64,000 nt of DNA from positions 65,446,800-65,510,799 of the forward strand of contig CM049314.1 of assembly GCA_026874595.1 (NCBI GenBank), in the 5' to 3' direction. Within the stretch, counting starts at the first letter, position 1; each line of letters begins with the position of its first letter. Positions 9,053-20,171 of the stretch are shown one piece after another. Below the pieces are notes generated by a model. It saw nothing but the letters and a program-made list of their open reading frames with translations, had not been told where the DNA came from and made no database searches. Made by a program: the position numbers and the translations under genes. The stretch comes from Sipunculus nudus. Its lineage: Eukaryota; Annelida; Sipuncula; Golfingiida; Sipunculidae.

Positions 9053-11155
9053 CTAGGTTTTAAAATATTTCAGGGTGAATTTGTTTTGATGGCGGCACTT
9101 GGAGAGAATTTCAGCTCTTGAGTTCAACAATGATCCAGGGGGGGCCGTAGCTATAAGTAGCTTTTCAGACAAGCAGAGATCACACTTCCTAGTCCCACAG
9201 AAGTAAGGTGCTGCCTTGGCAGATATTTCCCAGGAGAGCTTGTAATTGATATTGTTGTCTTTTAGTGACCAAATGTGTTTAGACAGTTCAGTGTTTTTAG
9301 CGTGGGATCTGTTCCGAAAGGATTGCTTGTGGTTATTATATCTTGTCTTGAAATCACCTTCAGTACACCCTATGTATTGTTTCACGTCGTTGTCTGTTCT
9401 AACTGTTGCTTTATAGACAATGCATTTCAGCTGACATTGACCATTCATAGGACATTCGTCTTTTTTACGGCAGTTACATTGTTTTTGGGGTGCATTCACA
9501 GCATTGTCAGAATTTAGAACCTTCATATTATGTTTGCTGATCAGGTTAGACATGTTGGGTAGACAGCTGTAGCTAATTTTCAAATTGTTCCTGTTGAATA
9601 ACCTGTGGTACCTGTGATGTTGAGGGAAGTGTTTTTCAACTAGTTTCATGAATTTTCTGCCAATGTTGGTTTTTACATGACGGCTGTAGGGTGGATTAAA
9701 CCATATTATTTTCCTTTTCCTGTTTCTCTTGCTTTTCACTGTTGGTTCAACATATTTTAAGCTTTCTGAGAACCCGCTTTTCGCTAAAGCTTCATCATAC
9801 ATGGGTTTGGCTTTCATAAATAGCTCTTTATTGCAGGAGTTGTCAGAAACACGTTTACTGATCATCATAGGTATCTGCCTAATGATAGCTGGGGGGTGAT
9901 TGGATTGTGCGTGGATATAGAGAGGGTCATTGTTCGGTTTTCTGTAAGGGTAGAAGACGTCATTTTGGAGGTCAAATGTTACGTCTAAGAAATCTGTGCA
10001 GGTCAGGTTAGTTTCAATGGTTATCTTTAACCCAACATTGGAAAAGAGTTTGATCATTTTCTTACGGGTGCTGTCTGCTTTGGGTCCAGACATGTTGGGG
10101 AAACAACCTAAACCGTCATCACGATACAGGCCTAGAGCATTTACACCAAATTCCTTTTTCAACATATCTAGGATGTATAAACCAACAATTTCGCATACTT
10201 CAGCGCCATCAAAACTGCCCATGGTGACGTCAAAACTAGTGTGATCTTTTTTCACCCAGGTGTTACCGTTGCTAAACAGTAAGCTTTTCCTGCTGTGCAG
10301 GATGGTTTTGATAACATCCTCTGGAATGGAGGCCATGGTTTTGGCAAATTTGAGGGCTTTCATGAGAAGATCTTCTGTGATCGAGGGGTAAAAGTCAACA
10401 ATATCAAACTTTATGAACTTAGATTTTTGTTTCAGCTTCAATTTCTTGAACCAAGATATTACCTGTGCGGTATTTTGCCACTGGTTGAGTTTGGTTTTCA
10501 GTCTCAGTTGGCTATTAATTTTTTCCAAGTGCTTTTTGCTAATGATACCTATTTCAGATTTTGCTGGATTAATCAATCTGCACTTGGGGTTTTGTTCAAA
10601 ATTATCCTTGTGGTCTTTCAAAGTAATGTAAGCATTGCGCTCGGCCATGACTTCGATGCGGTCTGCTAGGTTAAGGGAACCGGCTATTTCTTTGGCTTCT
10701 GTATTGATATTTTTACAGATATTTCTGTCTGCTTTTTTGTATGTCTTAGTGATGTTTTCTGTAAGAAGTTTATTGTAGTGTTCTTTCGGCATACTGTACA
10801 GGTTGGTTGTCTTATCTGCCTGTACTAGGAGATTGTCAGATTGTCTGATTGTTTTGATGTCATTGGCCATTTGTTTCTGGAATGCATTGTGTGAGTGCTG
10901 AAATTCAATGTTCCGGACCATTTCGTAGATATCACTTTCAAATGCCCTGAGGTGTTCGCTATGAGGGGGTGAATATGTGGTTTTGAATCCATAGTTTTGT
11001 TTATCTGAAGTTTGACCAGGGTTTTCGAAATGGAATGCCTTCCATCGCATTCTCCGAAGTAGGCTTTCAACTTTACTTATCAGGGATTTGGTATAGGACA
11101 GATTACTAGGGATGGGAATGTTTTTCAAAGAGTAGTTGAAGTTAGCTTTGTTCAT
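9053..11155 (-). CDS. PLE reverse transcriptase / GIY-YIG endonuclease, unit 2 (intact)
   Basis: 700 residues. RT: motif A region FDIVDFYPSI (Asp251, Asp254), motif B-like GSFDGAEVCEIVG (313-325), motif C LYRDDG with catalytic Asp346-Asp347, then a conserved FLDVTF (389-394). A basic stretch KSKRNRKRK (474-482) may be a nuclear localisation signal. A Cys cluster (C560, C562, C568, C574, C578) leads into the GIY-YIG nuclease: VYKATV for the GIY part, YIG at 594-596, Arg605, His609 and Glu623. Further Cys/His residues (C653, C658, C661, C686, H688) may bind zinc. RT and endonuclease act together in target-primed reverse transcription in the nucleus. The layout matches canonical EN+ PLEs. I think the sequence is closest to the Hydra-type branch, but this is from memory and needs a tree. 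Intact and probably functional. Confidence 0.95.
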   Translation of the reverse strand: MNKANFNYSLKNIPIPSNLSYTKSLISKVESLLRRMRWKAFHFENPGQTSDKQNYGFKTTYSPPHSEHLRAFESDIYEMVRNIEFQHSHNAFQKQMANDIKTIRQSDNLLVQADKTTNLYSMPKEHYNKLLTENITKTYKKADRNICKNINTEAKEIAGSLNLADRIEVMAERNAYITLKDHKDNFEQNPKCRLINPAKSEIGIISKKHLEKINSQLRLKTKLNQWQNTAQVISWFKKLKLKQKSKFIKFDIVDFYPSITEDLLMKALKFAKTMASIPEDVIKTILHSRKSLLFSNGNTWVKKDHTSFDVTMGSFDGAEVCEIVGLYILDMLKKEFGVNALGLYRDDGLGCFPNMSGPKADSTRKKMIKLFSNVGLKITIETNLTCTDFLDVTFDLQNDVFYPYRKPNNDPLYIHAQSNHPPAIIRQIPMMISKRVSDNSCNKELFMKAKPMYDEALAKSGFSESLKYVEPTVKSKRNRKRKIIWFNPPYSRHVKTNIGRKFMKLVEKHFPQHHRYHRLFNRNNLKISYSCLPNMSNLISKHNMKVLNSDNAVNAPQKQCNCRKKDECPMNGQCQLKCIVYKATVRTDNDVKQYIGCTEGDFKTRYNNHKQSFRNRSHAKNTELSKHIWSLKDNNINYKLSWEISAKAAPYFCGTRKCDLCLSEKLLIATAPPGSLLNSRAEILSKCRHQNKFTLKYFKT

Positions 11156-11328
11156 TCTGTAGATGTTACAAGTTGAATTTCTGGACAGGGTGGGTTAACA
11201 AAAGTGCTCGACAACGTACCTGTCGCTGGAGCTGGAGTAGAAGGTAGTGTTACCCTCCGATGAAAAGTGCTCTATGGCCTACAAGCTAGGCCAGAGCGGT
11301 ATAACTCTGAAGAAAAACAACACTGTTA

Positions 11329-11376
11329 ATTCACAACAGACTGTTTCACGGGATGCGACCCGATCATCAGGTGAAT
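11329..11376 (-). ncRNA. Type I hammerhead ribozyme, unit 3
   Basis: Same 48-nt sequence and pairing as in unit 1; upstream of the unit 2 ORF start. Confidence 0.85.
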
Positions 11377-11982
11377 GTGGTTAGAATGAAGCTAACGTCG
11401 TGGTTTGAAAAGCCGAGACTTTACGAGATTACGAGATTATGCTTTGTGCGATTCGGGTCGGGGGGGGGGGGGATGTGAAAGACTGACACTGATCCTATTG
11501 TTCTCGGGTGCACAATAGGATTGGTCGGGGTACACGTGCGATACTGGAACATAACAGGGCAGGGCAAAGAGGTTATATAAAGTAGTAAATAGTAAATATA
11601 ATACAAAGATATAACCCAAAGATATAACCAGGATGCTCAAACAGCATATTGAAATGATGTCTAATAGGGCCTTGGAAGCAGTGAACATATCAGTAGTATA
11701 CATATGATATGATAAAAATACACATATACTGTGAAAATACACAATATACAAGGCAAATATACAATATAAAAGGCAAATATACTATACCCATACCAAGTGG
11801 TGCAAGTCTCCTAGCTGAAGGTCGTAAAGCCCATTAGACCAGGATAAAGTAGAACTTTCCTGTCATCCAATGGACTCCACGAGCCAGCAGTGAGAGAACA
11901 ACTACCTGAACAAATGAGTCTGCCCAGCGGATCCTCGTAGGGGGGGGGGGTTAAGGGGGCACGCTGAATATTAGTACGAATG

Positions 11983-14085
11983 CTAGGTTTTAAAATATTT
12001 CAGGGTGAATTTGTTTTGATGGCGGCACTTGGAGAGAATTTCAGCTCTTGAGTTCAACAATGATCCAGGGGGGGCCGTAGCTATAAGTAGCTTTTCAGAC
12101 AAGCAGAGATCACACTTCCTAGTCCCACAGAAGTAAGGTGCTGCCTTGGCAGATATTTCCCAGGAGAGCTTGTAATTGATATTGTTGTCTTTTAGTGACC
12201 AAATGTGTTTAGACAGTTCAGTGTTTTTAGCGTGGGATCTGTTCCGAAAGGATTGCTTGTGGTTATTATATCTTGTCTTGAAATCACCTTCAGTACACCC
12301 TATGTATTGTTTCACGTCGTTGTCTGTTCTAACTGTTGCTTTATAGACAATGCATTTCAGCTGACATTGACCATTCATAGGACATTCGTCTTTTTTACGG
12401 CAGTTACATTGTTTTTGGGGTGCATTCACAGCATTGTCAGAATTTAGAACCTTCATATTATGTTTGCTGATCAGGTTAGACATGTTGGGTAGACAGCTGT
12501 AGCTAATTTTCAAATTGTTCCTGTTGAATAACCTGTGGTACCTGTGATGTTGAGGGAAGTGTTTTTCAACTAGTTTCATGAATTTTCTGCCAATGTTGGT
12601 TTTTACATGACGGCTGTAGGGTGGATTAAACCATATTATTTTCCTTTTCCTGTTTCTCTTGCTTTTCACTGTTGGTTCAACATATTTTAAGCTTTCTGAG
12701 AACCCGCTTTTCGCTAAAGCTTCATCATACATGGGTTTGGCTTTCATAAATAGCTCTTTATTGCAGGAGTTGTCAGAAACACGTTTACTGATCATCATAG
12801 GTATCTGCCTAATGATAGCTGGGGGGTGATTGGATTGTGCGTGGATATAGAGAGGGTCATTGTTCGGTTTTCTGTAAGGGTAGAAGACGTCATTTTGGAG
12901 GTCAAATGTTACGTCTAAGAAATCTGTGCAGGTCAGGTTAGTTTCAATGGTTATCTTTAACCCAACATTGGAAAAGAGTTTGATCATTTTCTTACGGGTG
13001 CTGTCTGCTTTGGGTCCAGACATGTTGGGGAAACAACCTAAACCGTCATCACGATACAGGCCTAGAGCATTTACACCAAATTCCTTTTTCAACATATCTA
13101 GGATGTATAAACCAACAATTTCGCATACTTCAGCGCCATCAAAACTGCCCATGGTGACGTCAAAACTAGTGTGATCTTTTTTCACCCAGGTGTTACCGTT
13201 GCTAAACAGTAAGCTTTTCCTGCTGTGCAGGATGGTTTTGATAACATCCTCTGGAATGGAGGCCATGGTTTTGGCAAATTTGAGGGCTTTCATGAGAAGA
13301 TCTTCTGTGATCGAGGGGTAAAAGTCAACAATATCAAACTTTATGAACTTAGATTTTTGTTTCAGCTTCAATTTCTTGAACCAAGATATTACCTGTGCGG
13401 TATTTTGCCACTGGTTGAGTTTGGTTTTCAGTCTCAGTTGGCTATTAATTTTTTCCAAGTGCTTTTTGCTAATGATACCTATTTCAGATTTTGCTGGATT
13501 AATCAATCTGCACTTGGGGCTTTGTTCAAAATTATCCTTGTGGTCTTTCAAAGTAATGTAAGCATTGCGCTCGGCCATGACTTCGATGCGGTCTGCTAGG
13601 TTAAGGGAACCGGCTATTTCTTTGGCTTCTGTATTGATATTTTTACAGATATTTCTGTCTGCTTTTTTGTATGTCTTAGTGATGTTTTCTGTAAGAAGTT
13701 TATTGTAGTGTTCTTTCGGCATACTGTACAGGTTGGTTGTCTTATCTGCCTGTACTAGGAGATTGTCAGATTGTCTGATTGTTTTGATGTCATTGGCCAT
13801 TTGTTTCTGGAATGCATTGTGTGAGTGCTGAAATTCAATGTTCCGGACCATTTCGTAGATATCACTTTCAAATGCCCTGAGGTGTTCGCTATGAGGGGGT
13901 GAATATGTGGTTTTGAATCCATAGTTTTGTTTATCTGAAGTTTGACCAGGGTTTTCGAAATGGAATGCCTTCCATCGCATTCTCCGAAGTAGGCTTTCAA
14001 CTTTACTTATCAGGGATTTGGTATAGGACAGATTACTAGGGATGGGAATGTTTTTCAAAGAGTAGTTGAAGTTAGCTTTGTTCAT
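11983..14085 (-). CDS. PLE reverse transcriptase / GIY-YIG endonuclease, unit 3 (intact)
   Basis: 700 residues, identical to unit 2 except Asn189 to Ser, caused by C instead of T at plus-strand 13520. The same change is in unit 5 only. Residue 189 is upstream of motif A in the N-terminal RT region and is not a catalytic position. All core motifs are intact. Confidence 0.95.
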   Translation of the reverse strand: MNKANFNYSLKNIPIPSNLSYTKSLISKVESLLRRMRWKAFHFENPGQTSDKQNYGFKTTYSPPHSEHLRAFESDIYEMVRNIEFQHSHNAFQKQMANDIKTIRQSDNLLVQADKTTNLYSMPKEHYNKLLTENITKTYKKADRNICKNINTEAKEIAGSLNLADRIEVMAERNAYITLKDHKDNFEQSPKCRLINPAKSEIGIISKKHLEKINSQLRLKTKLNQWQNTAQVISWFKKLKLKQKSKFIKFDIVDFYPSITEDLLMKALKFAKTMASIPEDVIKTILHSRKSLLFSNGNTWVKKDHTSFDVTMGSFDGAEVCEIVGLYILDMLKKEFGVNALGLYRDDGLGCFPNMSGPKADSTRKKMIKLFSNVGLKITIETNLTCTDFLDVTFDLQNDVFYPYRKPNNDPLYIHAQSNHPPAIIRQIPMMISKRVSDNSCNKELFMKAKPMYDEALAKSGFSESLKYVEPTVKSKRNRKRKIIWFNPPYSRHVKTNIGRKFMKLVEKHFPQHHRYHRLFNRNNLKISYSCLPNMSNLISKHNMKVLNSDNAVNAPQKQCNCRKKDECPMNGQCQLKCIVYKATVRTDNDVKQYIGCTEGDFKTRYNNHKQSFRNRSHAKNTELSKHIWSLKDNNINYKLSWEISAKAAPYFCGTRKCDLCLSEKLLIATAPPGSLLNSRAEILSKCRHQNKFTLKYFKT

Positions 14086-14258
14086 TCTGTAGATGTTACA
14101 AGTTGAATTTCTGGACAGGGTGGGTTAACAAAAGTGCTCGACAACGTACCTGTCGCTGGAGCTGGAGTAGAAGGTAGTGTTACCCTCCGATGAAAAGTGC
14201 TCTATGGCCTACAAGCTAGGCCAGAGCGGTATAACTCTGAAGAAAAACAACACTGTTA

Positions 14259-14306
14259 ATTCACAACAGACTGTTTCACGGGATGCGACCCGATCATCAG
14301 GTGAAT
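14259..14306 (-). ncRNA. Type I hammerhead ribozyme, unit 4
   Basis: Same sequence and pairing as in unit 1; upstream of the unit 3 ORF start. Confidence 0.85.
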
Positions 14307-14917
14307 GTGGTTAGAATGAAGCTAACGTCGTGGTTTGAAAAGCCGAGACTTTACGAGATTACGAGATTATGCTTTGTGCGATTCGGGTCGGGGGGGGGGG
14401 GGATGTGAAAGACTGACACTGATCCTATTGTTCTCGGGTGCACAATAGGATTGGTCGGGGTACACGTGCGATACTGGAACATAACAGGGCAGGGCAAAGA
14501 GGTTATATAAAGTAGTAAATAGTAAATATAATACAAAGATATAACCCAAAGATATAACCAGGATGCTCAAACAGCATATTGAAATGATGTCTAATAGGGC
14601 CTTGGAAGCAGTGAACATATCAGTAGTATACATATGATATGATAAAAATACACATATACTGTGAAAATACACAATATACAAGGCAAATATACAATATAAA
14701 AGGCAAATATACTATACCCATACCAAGTGGTGCAAGTCTCCTAGCTGAAGGTCGTAAAGCCCATTAGACCAGGATAAAGTAGAACTTTCCTGTCATCCAA
14801 TGGACTCCACGAGCCAGCAGTGAGAGAACAACTACCTGAACAAATGAGTCTGCCCAGCGGATCCTCGTAGGGGGGGGGGGGGGGGTTAAGGGGGCACGCT
14901 GAATATTAGTACGAATG

Positions 14918-17020
14918 CTAGGTTTTAAAATATTTCAGGGTGAATTTGTTTTGATGGCGGCACTTGGAGAGAATTTCAGCTCTTGAGTTCAACAATGATC
15001 CAGGGGGGGCCGTAGCTATAAGTAGCTTTTCAGACAAGCAGAGATCACACTTCCTAGTCCCACAGAAGTAAGGTGCTGCCTTGGCAGATATTTCCCAGGA
15101 GAGCTTGTAATTGATATTGTTGTCTTTTAGTGACCAAATGTGTTTAGACAGTTCAGTGTTTTTAGCGTGGGATCTGTTCCGAAAGGATTGCTTGTGGTTA
15201 TTATATCTTGTCTTGAAATCACCTTCAGTACACCCTATGTATTGTTTCACGTCGTTGTCTGTTCTAACTGTTGCTTTATAGACAATGCATTTCAGCTGAC
15301 ATTGACCATTCATAGGACATTCGTCTTTTTTACGGCAGTTACATTGTTTTTGGGGTGCATTCACAGCATTGTCAGAATTTAGAACCTTCATATTATGTTT
15401 GCTGATCAGGTTAGACATGTTGGGTAGACAGCTGTAGCTAATTTTCAAATTGTTCCTGTTAAATAACCTGTGGTACCTGTGATGTTGAGGGAAGTGTTTT
15501 TCAACTAGTTTCATGAATTTTCTGCCAATGTTGGTTTTTACATGACGGCTGTAGGGTGGATTAAACCATATTATTTTCCTTTTCCTGTTTCTCTTGCTTT
15601 TCACTGTTGGTTCAACATATTTTAAGCTTTCTGAGAACCCGCTTTTCGCTAAAGCTTCATCATACATGGGTTTGGCTTTCATAAATAGCTCTTTATTGCA
15701 GGAGTTGTCAGAAACACGTTTACTGATCATCATAGGTATCTGCCTAATGATAGCTGGGGGGTGATTGGATTGTGCGTGGATATAGAGAGGGTCATTGTTC
15801 GGTTTTCTGTAAGGGTAGAAGACGTCATTTTGGAGGTCAAATGTTACGTCTAAGAAATCTGTGCAGGTCAGGTTAGTTTCAATGGTTATCTTTAACCCAA
15901 CATTGGAAAAGAGTTTGATCATTTTCTTACGGGTGCTGTCTGCTTTGGGTCCAGACATGTTGGGGAAACAACCTAAACCGTCATCACGATACAGGCCTAG
16001 AGCATTTACACCAAATTCCTTTTTCAACATATCTAGGATGTATAAACCAACAATTTCGCATACTTCAGCGCCATCAAAACTGCCCATGGTGACGTCAAAA
16101 CTAGTGTGATCTTTTTTCACCCAGGTGTTACCGTTGCTAAACAGTAAGCTTTTCCTGCTGTGCAGGATGGTTTTGATAACATCCTCTGGAATGGAGGCCA
16201 TGGTTTTGGCAAATTTGAGGGCTTTCATGAGAAGATCTTCTGTGATCGAGGGGTAAAAGTCAACAATATCAAACTTTATGAACTTAGATTTTTGTTTCAG
16301 CTTCAATTTCTTGAACCAAGATATTACCTGTGCGGTATTTTGCCACTGGTTGAGTTTGGTTTTCAGTCTCAGTTGGCTATTAATTTTTTCCAAGTGCTTT
16401 TTGCTAATGATACCTATTTCAGATTTTGCTGGATTAATCAATCTGCACTTGGGGTTTTGTTCAAAATTATCCTTGTGGTCTTTCAAAGTAATGTAAGCAT
16501 TGCGCTCGGCCATGACTTCGATGCGGTCTGCTAGGTTAAGGGAACCGGCTATTTCTTTGGCTTCTGTATTGATATTTTTACAGATATTTCTGTCTGCTTT
16601 TTTGTATGTCTTAGTGATGTTTTCTGTAAGAAGTTTATTGTAGTGTTCTTTCGGCATACTGTACAGGTTGGTTGTCTTATCTGCCTGTACTAGGAGATTG
16701 TCAGATTGTCTGATTGTTTTGATGTCATTGGCCATTTGTTTCTGGAATGCATTGTGTGAGTGCTGAAATTCAATGTTCCGAACCATTTCGTAGATATCAC
16801 TTTCAAATGCCCTGAGGTGTTCGCTATGAGGGGGTGAATATGTGGTTTTGAATCCATAGTTTTGTTTATCTGAAGTTTGACCAGGGTTTTCGAAATGGAA
16901 TGCCTTCCATCGCATTCTCCGAAGTAGGCTTTCAACTTTACTTATCAGGGATTTGGTATAGGACAGATTACTAGGGATGGGAATGTTTTTCAAAGAGTAG
17001 TTGAAGTTAGCTTTGTTCAT
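14918..17020 (-). CDS. PLE reverse transcriptase / GIY-YIG endonuclease, unit 4 (intact)
   Basis: 700 residues with the same protein sequence as unit 2. Its two substitutions are silent: Phe520 (15461) and Val80 (16781). Confidence 0.95.
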   Translation of the reverse strand: MNKANFNYSLKNIPIPSNLSYTKSLISKVESLLRRMRWKAFHFENPGQTSDKQNYGFKTTYSPPHSEHLRAFESDIYEMVRNIEFQHSHNAFQKQMANDIKTIRQSDNLLVQADKTTNLYSMPKEHYNKLLTENITKTYKKADRNICKNINTEAKEIAGSLNLADRIEVMAERNAYITLKDHKDNFEQNPKCRLINPAKSEIGIISKKHLEKINSQLRLKTKLNQWQNTAQVISWFKKLKLKQKSKFIKFDIVDFYPSITEDLLMKALKFAKTMASIPEDVIKTILHSRKSLLFSNGNTWVKKDHTSFDVTMGSFDGAEVCEIVGLYILDMLKKEFGVNALGLYRDDGLGCFPNMSGPKADSTRKKMIKLFSNVGLKITIETNLTCTDFLDVTFDLQNDVFYPYRKPNNDPLYIHAQSNHPPAIIRQIPMMISKRVSDNSCNKELFMKAKPMYDEALAKSGFSESLKYVEPTVKSKRNRKRKIIWFNPPYSRHVKTNIGRKFMKLVEKHFPQHHRYHRLFNRNNLKISYSCLPNMSNLISKHNMKVLNSDNAVNAPQKQCNCRKKDECPMNGQCQLKCIVYKATVRTDNDVKQYIGCTEGDFKTRYNNHKQSFRNRSHAKNTELSKHIWSLKDNNINYKLSWEISAKAAPYFCGTRKCDLCLSEKLLIATAPPGSLLNSRAEILSKCRHQNKFTLKYFKT

Positions 17021-17193
17021 TCTGTAGATGTTACAAGTTGAATTTCTGGACAGGGTGGGTTAACAAAAGTGCTCGACAACGTACCTGTCGCTGGAGCTGG
17101 AGTAGAAGGTAGTGTTACCCTCCGATGAAAAGTGCTCTATGGCCTACAAGCTAGGCCAGAGCGGTATAACTCTGAAGAAAAACAACACTGTTA

Positions 17194-17241
17194 ATTCACA
17201 ACAGACTGTTTCACGGGATGCGACCCGATCATCAGGTGAAT
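17194..17241 (-). ncRNA. Type I hammerhead ribozyme, unit 5
   Basis: Same sequence and pairing as in unit 1; upstream of the unit 4 ORF start. Confidence 0.85.
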
Positions 17242-17848
17242 GTGGTTAGAATGAAGCTAACGTCGTGGTTTGAAAAGCCGAGACTTTACGAGATTACGAG
17301 ATTATGCTTTGTGCGATTCGGGTCGGGGGGGGGGGATGTGAAAGACTGACACTGATCCTATTGTTCTCGGGTGCACAATAGGATTGGTCGGGGTACACGT
17401 GCGATACTGGAACATAACAGGGCAGGGCAAAGAGGTTATATAAAGTAGTAAATAGTAAATATAATACAAAGATATAACCCAAAGATATAACCAGGATGCT
17501 CAAACAGCATATTGAAATGATGTCTAATAGGGCCTTGGAAGCAGTGAACATATCAGTAGTATACATATGATATGATAAAAATACACATATACTGTGAAAA
17601 TACACAATATACAAGGCAAATATACAATATAAAAGGCAAATATACTATACCCATACCAAGTGGTGCAAGTCTCCTAGCTGAAGGTCGTAAAGCCAATTAG
17701 ACCAGGATAAAGTAGAACTTTCCTGTCATCCAATGGACTCCACGAGCCAGCAGTGAGAGAACAACTACCTGAACAAATGAGTCTGCCCAGCGGATCCTCG
17801 TAGGGGGGGGGGGGGGTTAAGGGGGCACGCTGAATATTAGTACGAATG

Positions 17849-19950
17849 CTAGGTTTTAAAATATTTCAGGGTGAATTTGTTTTGATGGCGGCACTTGGAG
17901 AGAATTTCAGCTCTTGAGTTCAACAATGATCCAGGGGGGGCCGTAGCTATAAGTAGCTTTTCAGACAAGCAGAGATCACACTTCCTAGTCCCACAGAAGT
18001 AAGGTGCTGCCTTGGCAGATATTTCCCAGGAGAGCTTGTAATTGATATTGTTGTCTTTTAGTGACCAAATGTGTTTAGACAGTTCAGTGTTTTTAGCGTG
18101 GGATCTGTTCCGAAAGGATTGCTTGTGGTTATTATATCTTGTCTTGAAATCACCTTCAGTACACCCTATGTATTGTTTCACGTCGTTGTCTGTTCTAACT
18201 GTTGCTTTATAGACAATGCATTTCAGCTGACATTGACCATTCATAGGACATTCGTCTTTTTTACGGCAGTTACATTGTTTTTGGGGTGCATTCACAGCAT
18301 TGTCAGAATTTAGAACCTTCATATTATGTTTGCTGATCAGGTTAGACATGTTGGGTAGACAGCTGTAGCTAATTTTCAAATTGTTCCTGTTGAATAACCT
18401 GTGGTACCTGTGATGTTGAGGGAAGTGTTTTTCAACTAGTTTCATGAATTTTCTGCCAATGTTGGTTTTTACATGACGGCTGTAGGGTGGATTAAACCAT
18501 ATTATTTTCCTTTTCCTGTTTCTCTTGCTTTTCACTGTTGGTTCAACATATTTTAAGCTTTCTGAGAACCCGCTTTTCGCTAAAGCTTCATCATACATGG
18601 GTTTGGCTTTCATAAATAGCTCTTTATTGCAGGAGTTGTCAGAAACACGTTTACTGATCATCATAGGTATCTGCCTAATGATAGCTGGGGGTGATTGGAT
18701 TGTGCGTGGATATAGAGAGGGTCATTGTTCGGTTTTCTGTAAGGGTAGAAGACGTCATTTTGGAGGTCAAATGTTACGTCTAAGAAATCTGTGCAGGTCA
18801 GGTTAGTTTCAATGGTTATCTTTAACCCAACATTGGAAAAGAGTTTGATCATTTTCTTACGGGTGCTGTCTGCTTTGGGTCCAGACATGTTGGGGAAACA
18901 ACCTAAACCGTCATCACGATACAGGCCTAGAGCATTTACACCAAATTCCTTTTTCAACATATCTAGGATGTATAAACCAACAATTTCGCATACTTCAGCG
19001 CCATCAAAACTGCCCATGGTGACGTCAAAACTAGTGTGATCTTTTTTCACCCAGGTGTTACCGTTGCTAAACAGTAAGCTTTTCCTGCTGTGCAGGATGG
19101 TTTTGATAACATCCTCTGGAATGGAGGCCATGGTTTTGGCAAATTTGAGGGCTTTCATGAGAAGATCTTCTGTGATCGAGGGGTAAAAGTCAACAATATC
19201 AAACTTTATGAACTTAGATTTTTGTTTCAGCTTCAATTTCTTGAACCAAGATATTACCTGTGCGGTATTTTGCCACTGGTTGAGTTTGGTTTTCAGTCTC
19301 AGTTGGCTATTAATTTTTTCCAAGTGCTTTTTGCTAATGATACCTATTTCAGATTTTGCTGGATTAATCAATCTGCACTTGGGGCTTTGTTCAAAATTAT
19401 CCTTGTGGTCTTTCAAAGTAATGTAAGCATTGCGCTCGGCCATGACTTCGATGCGGTCTGCTAGGTTAAGGGAACCGGCTATTTCTTTGGCTTCTGTATT
19501 GATATTTTTACAGATATTTCTGTCTGCTTTTTTGTATGTCTTAGTGATGTTTTCTGTAAGAAGTTTATTGTAGTGTTCTTTCGGCATACTGTACAGGTTG
19601 GTTGTCTTATCTGCCTGTACTAGGAGATTGTCAGATTGTCTGATTGTTTTGATGTCATTGGCCATTTGTTTCTGGAATGCATTGTGTGAGTGCTGAAATT
19701 CAATGTTCCGGACCATTTCGTAGATATCACTTTCAAATGCCCTGAGGTGTTCGCTATGAGGGGGTGAATATGTGGTTTTGAATCCATAGTTTTGTTTATC
19801 TGAAGTTTGACCAGGGTTTTCGAAATGGAATGCCTTCCATCGCATTCTCCGAAGTAGGCTTTCAACTTTACTTATCAGGGATTTGGTATAGGACAGATTA
19901 CTAGGGATGGGAATGTTTTTCAAAGAGTAGTTGAAGTTAGCTTTGTTCAT
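17849..19950 (-). pseudogene. PLE reverse transcriptase / GIY-YIG endonuclease, unit 5 (frameshifted)
   Basis: A one-G deletion at 18687-18691 splits the ORF. The N-terminal piece (18661-19950, 429 codons) keeps motifs A, B and C and carries Asn189Ser, then ends after nine shifted residues. The C-terminal piece (17849-18664, 271 codons) keeps the basic stretch, the Cys cluster and GIY-YIG but has no RT core. The unit could not make the normal RT-endonuclease. As the lesion is in a homopolymer, a sequencing error is possible. Confidence 0.9.
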
Positions 19951-20123
19951 TCTGTAGATGTTACAAGTTGAATTTCTGGACAGGGTGGGTTAACAAAAGT
20001 GCTCGACAACGTACCTGTCGCTGGAGCTGGAGTAGAAGGTAGTGTTACCCTCCGATGAAAAGTGCTCTATGGCCTACAAGCTAGGCCAGAGCGGTATAAC
20101 TCTGAAGAAAAACAACACTGTTA

Positions 20124-20171
20124 ATTCACAACAGACTGTTTCACGGGATGCGACCCGATCATCAGGTGAAT
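20124..20171 (-). ncRNA. Type I hammerhead ribozyme, unit 6
   Basis: Same sequence and pairing as in unit 1; upstream of the unit 5 ORF start. Confidence 0.85.

Larger units (their letters stand above)
8361..11299 (-). mobile_element. PLE unit 2
   Basis: 2939 bp, the longest unit only because of its G tracts (G16 at 8521-8536, G17 at 9004-9020). Confidence 0.95.
11300..14229 (-). mobile_element. PLE unit 3
   Basis: 2930 bp; G13 at 11460-11472 and G11 at 11940-11950. Shares the 13520 variant with unit 5. Confidence 0.95.
14230..17164 (-). mobile_element. PLE unit 4
   Basis: 2935 bp; G13 at 14390-14402 and G16 at 14870-14885. Carries A at 15461 (shared with unit 6 at 21333; G in units 1, 2, 3 and 5) and a private A at 16781. 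Confidence 0.95.
17165..20094 (-). mobile_element. PLE unit 5
   Basis: 2930 bp; G11 at 17325-17335 and G14 at 17803-17816. Private A at 17695 in the spacer, and one G missing at 18687-18691 (five G, where other units have six). Confidence 0.95.
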
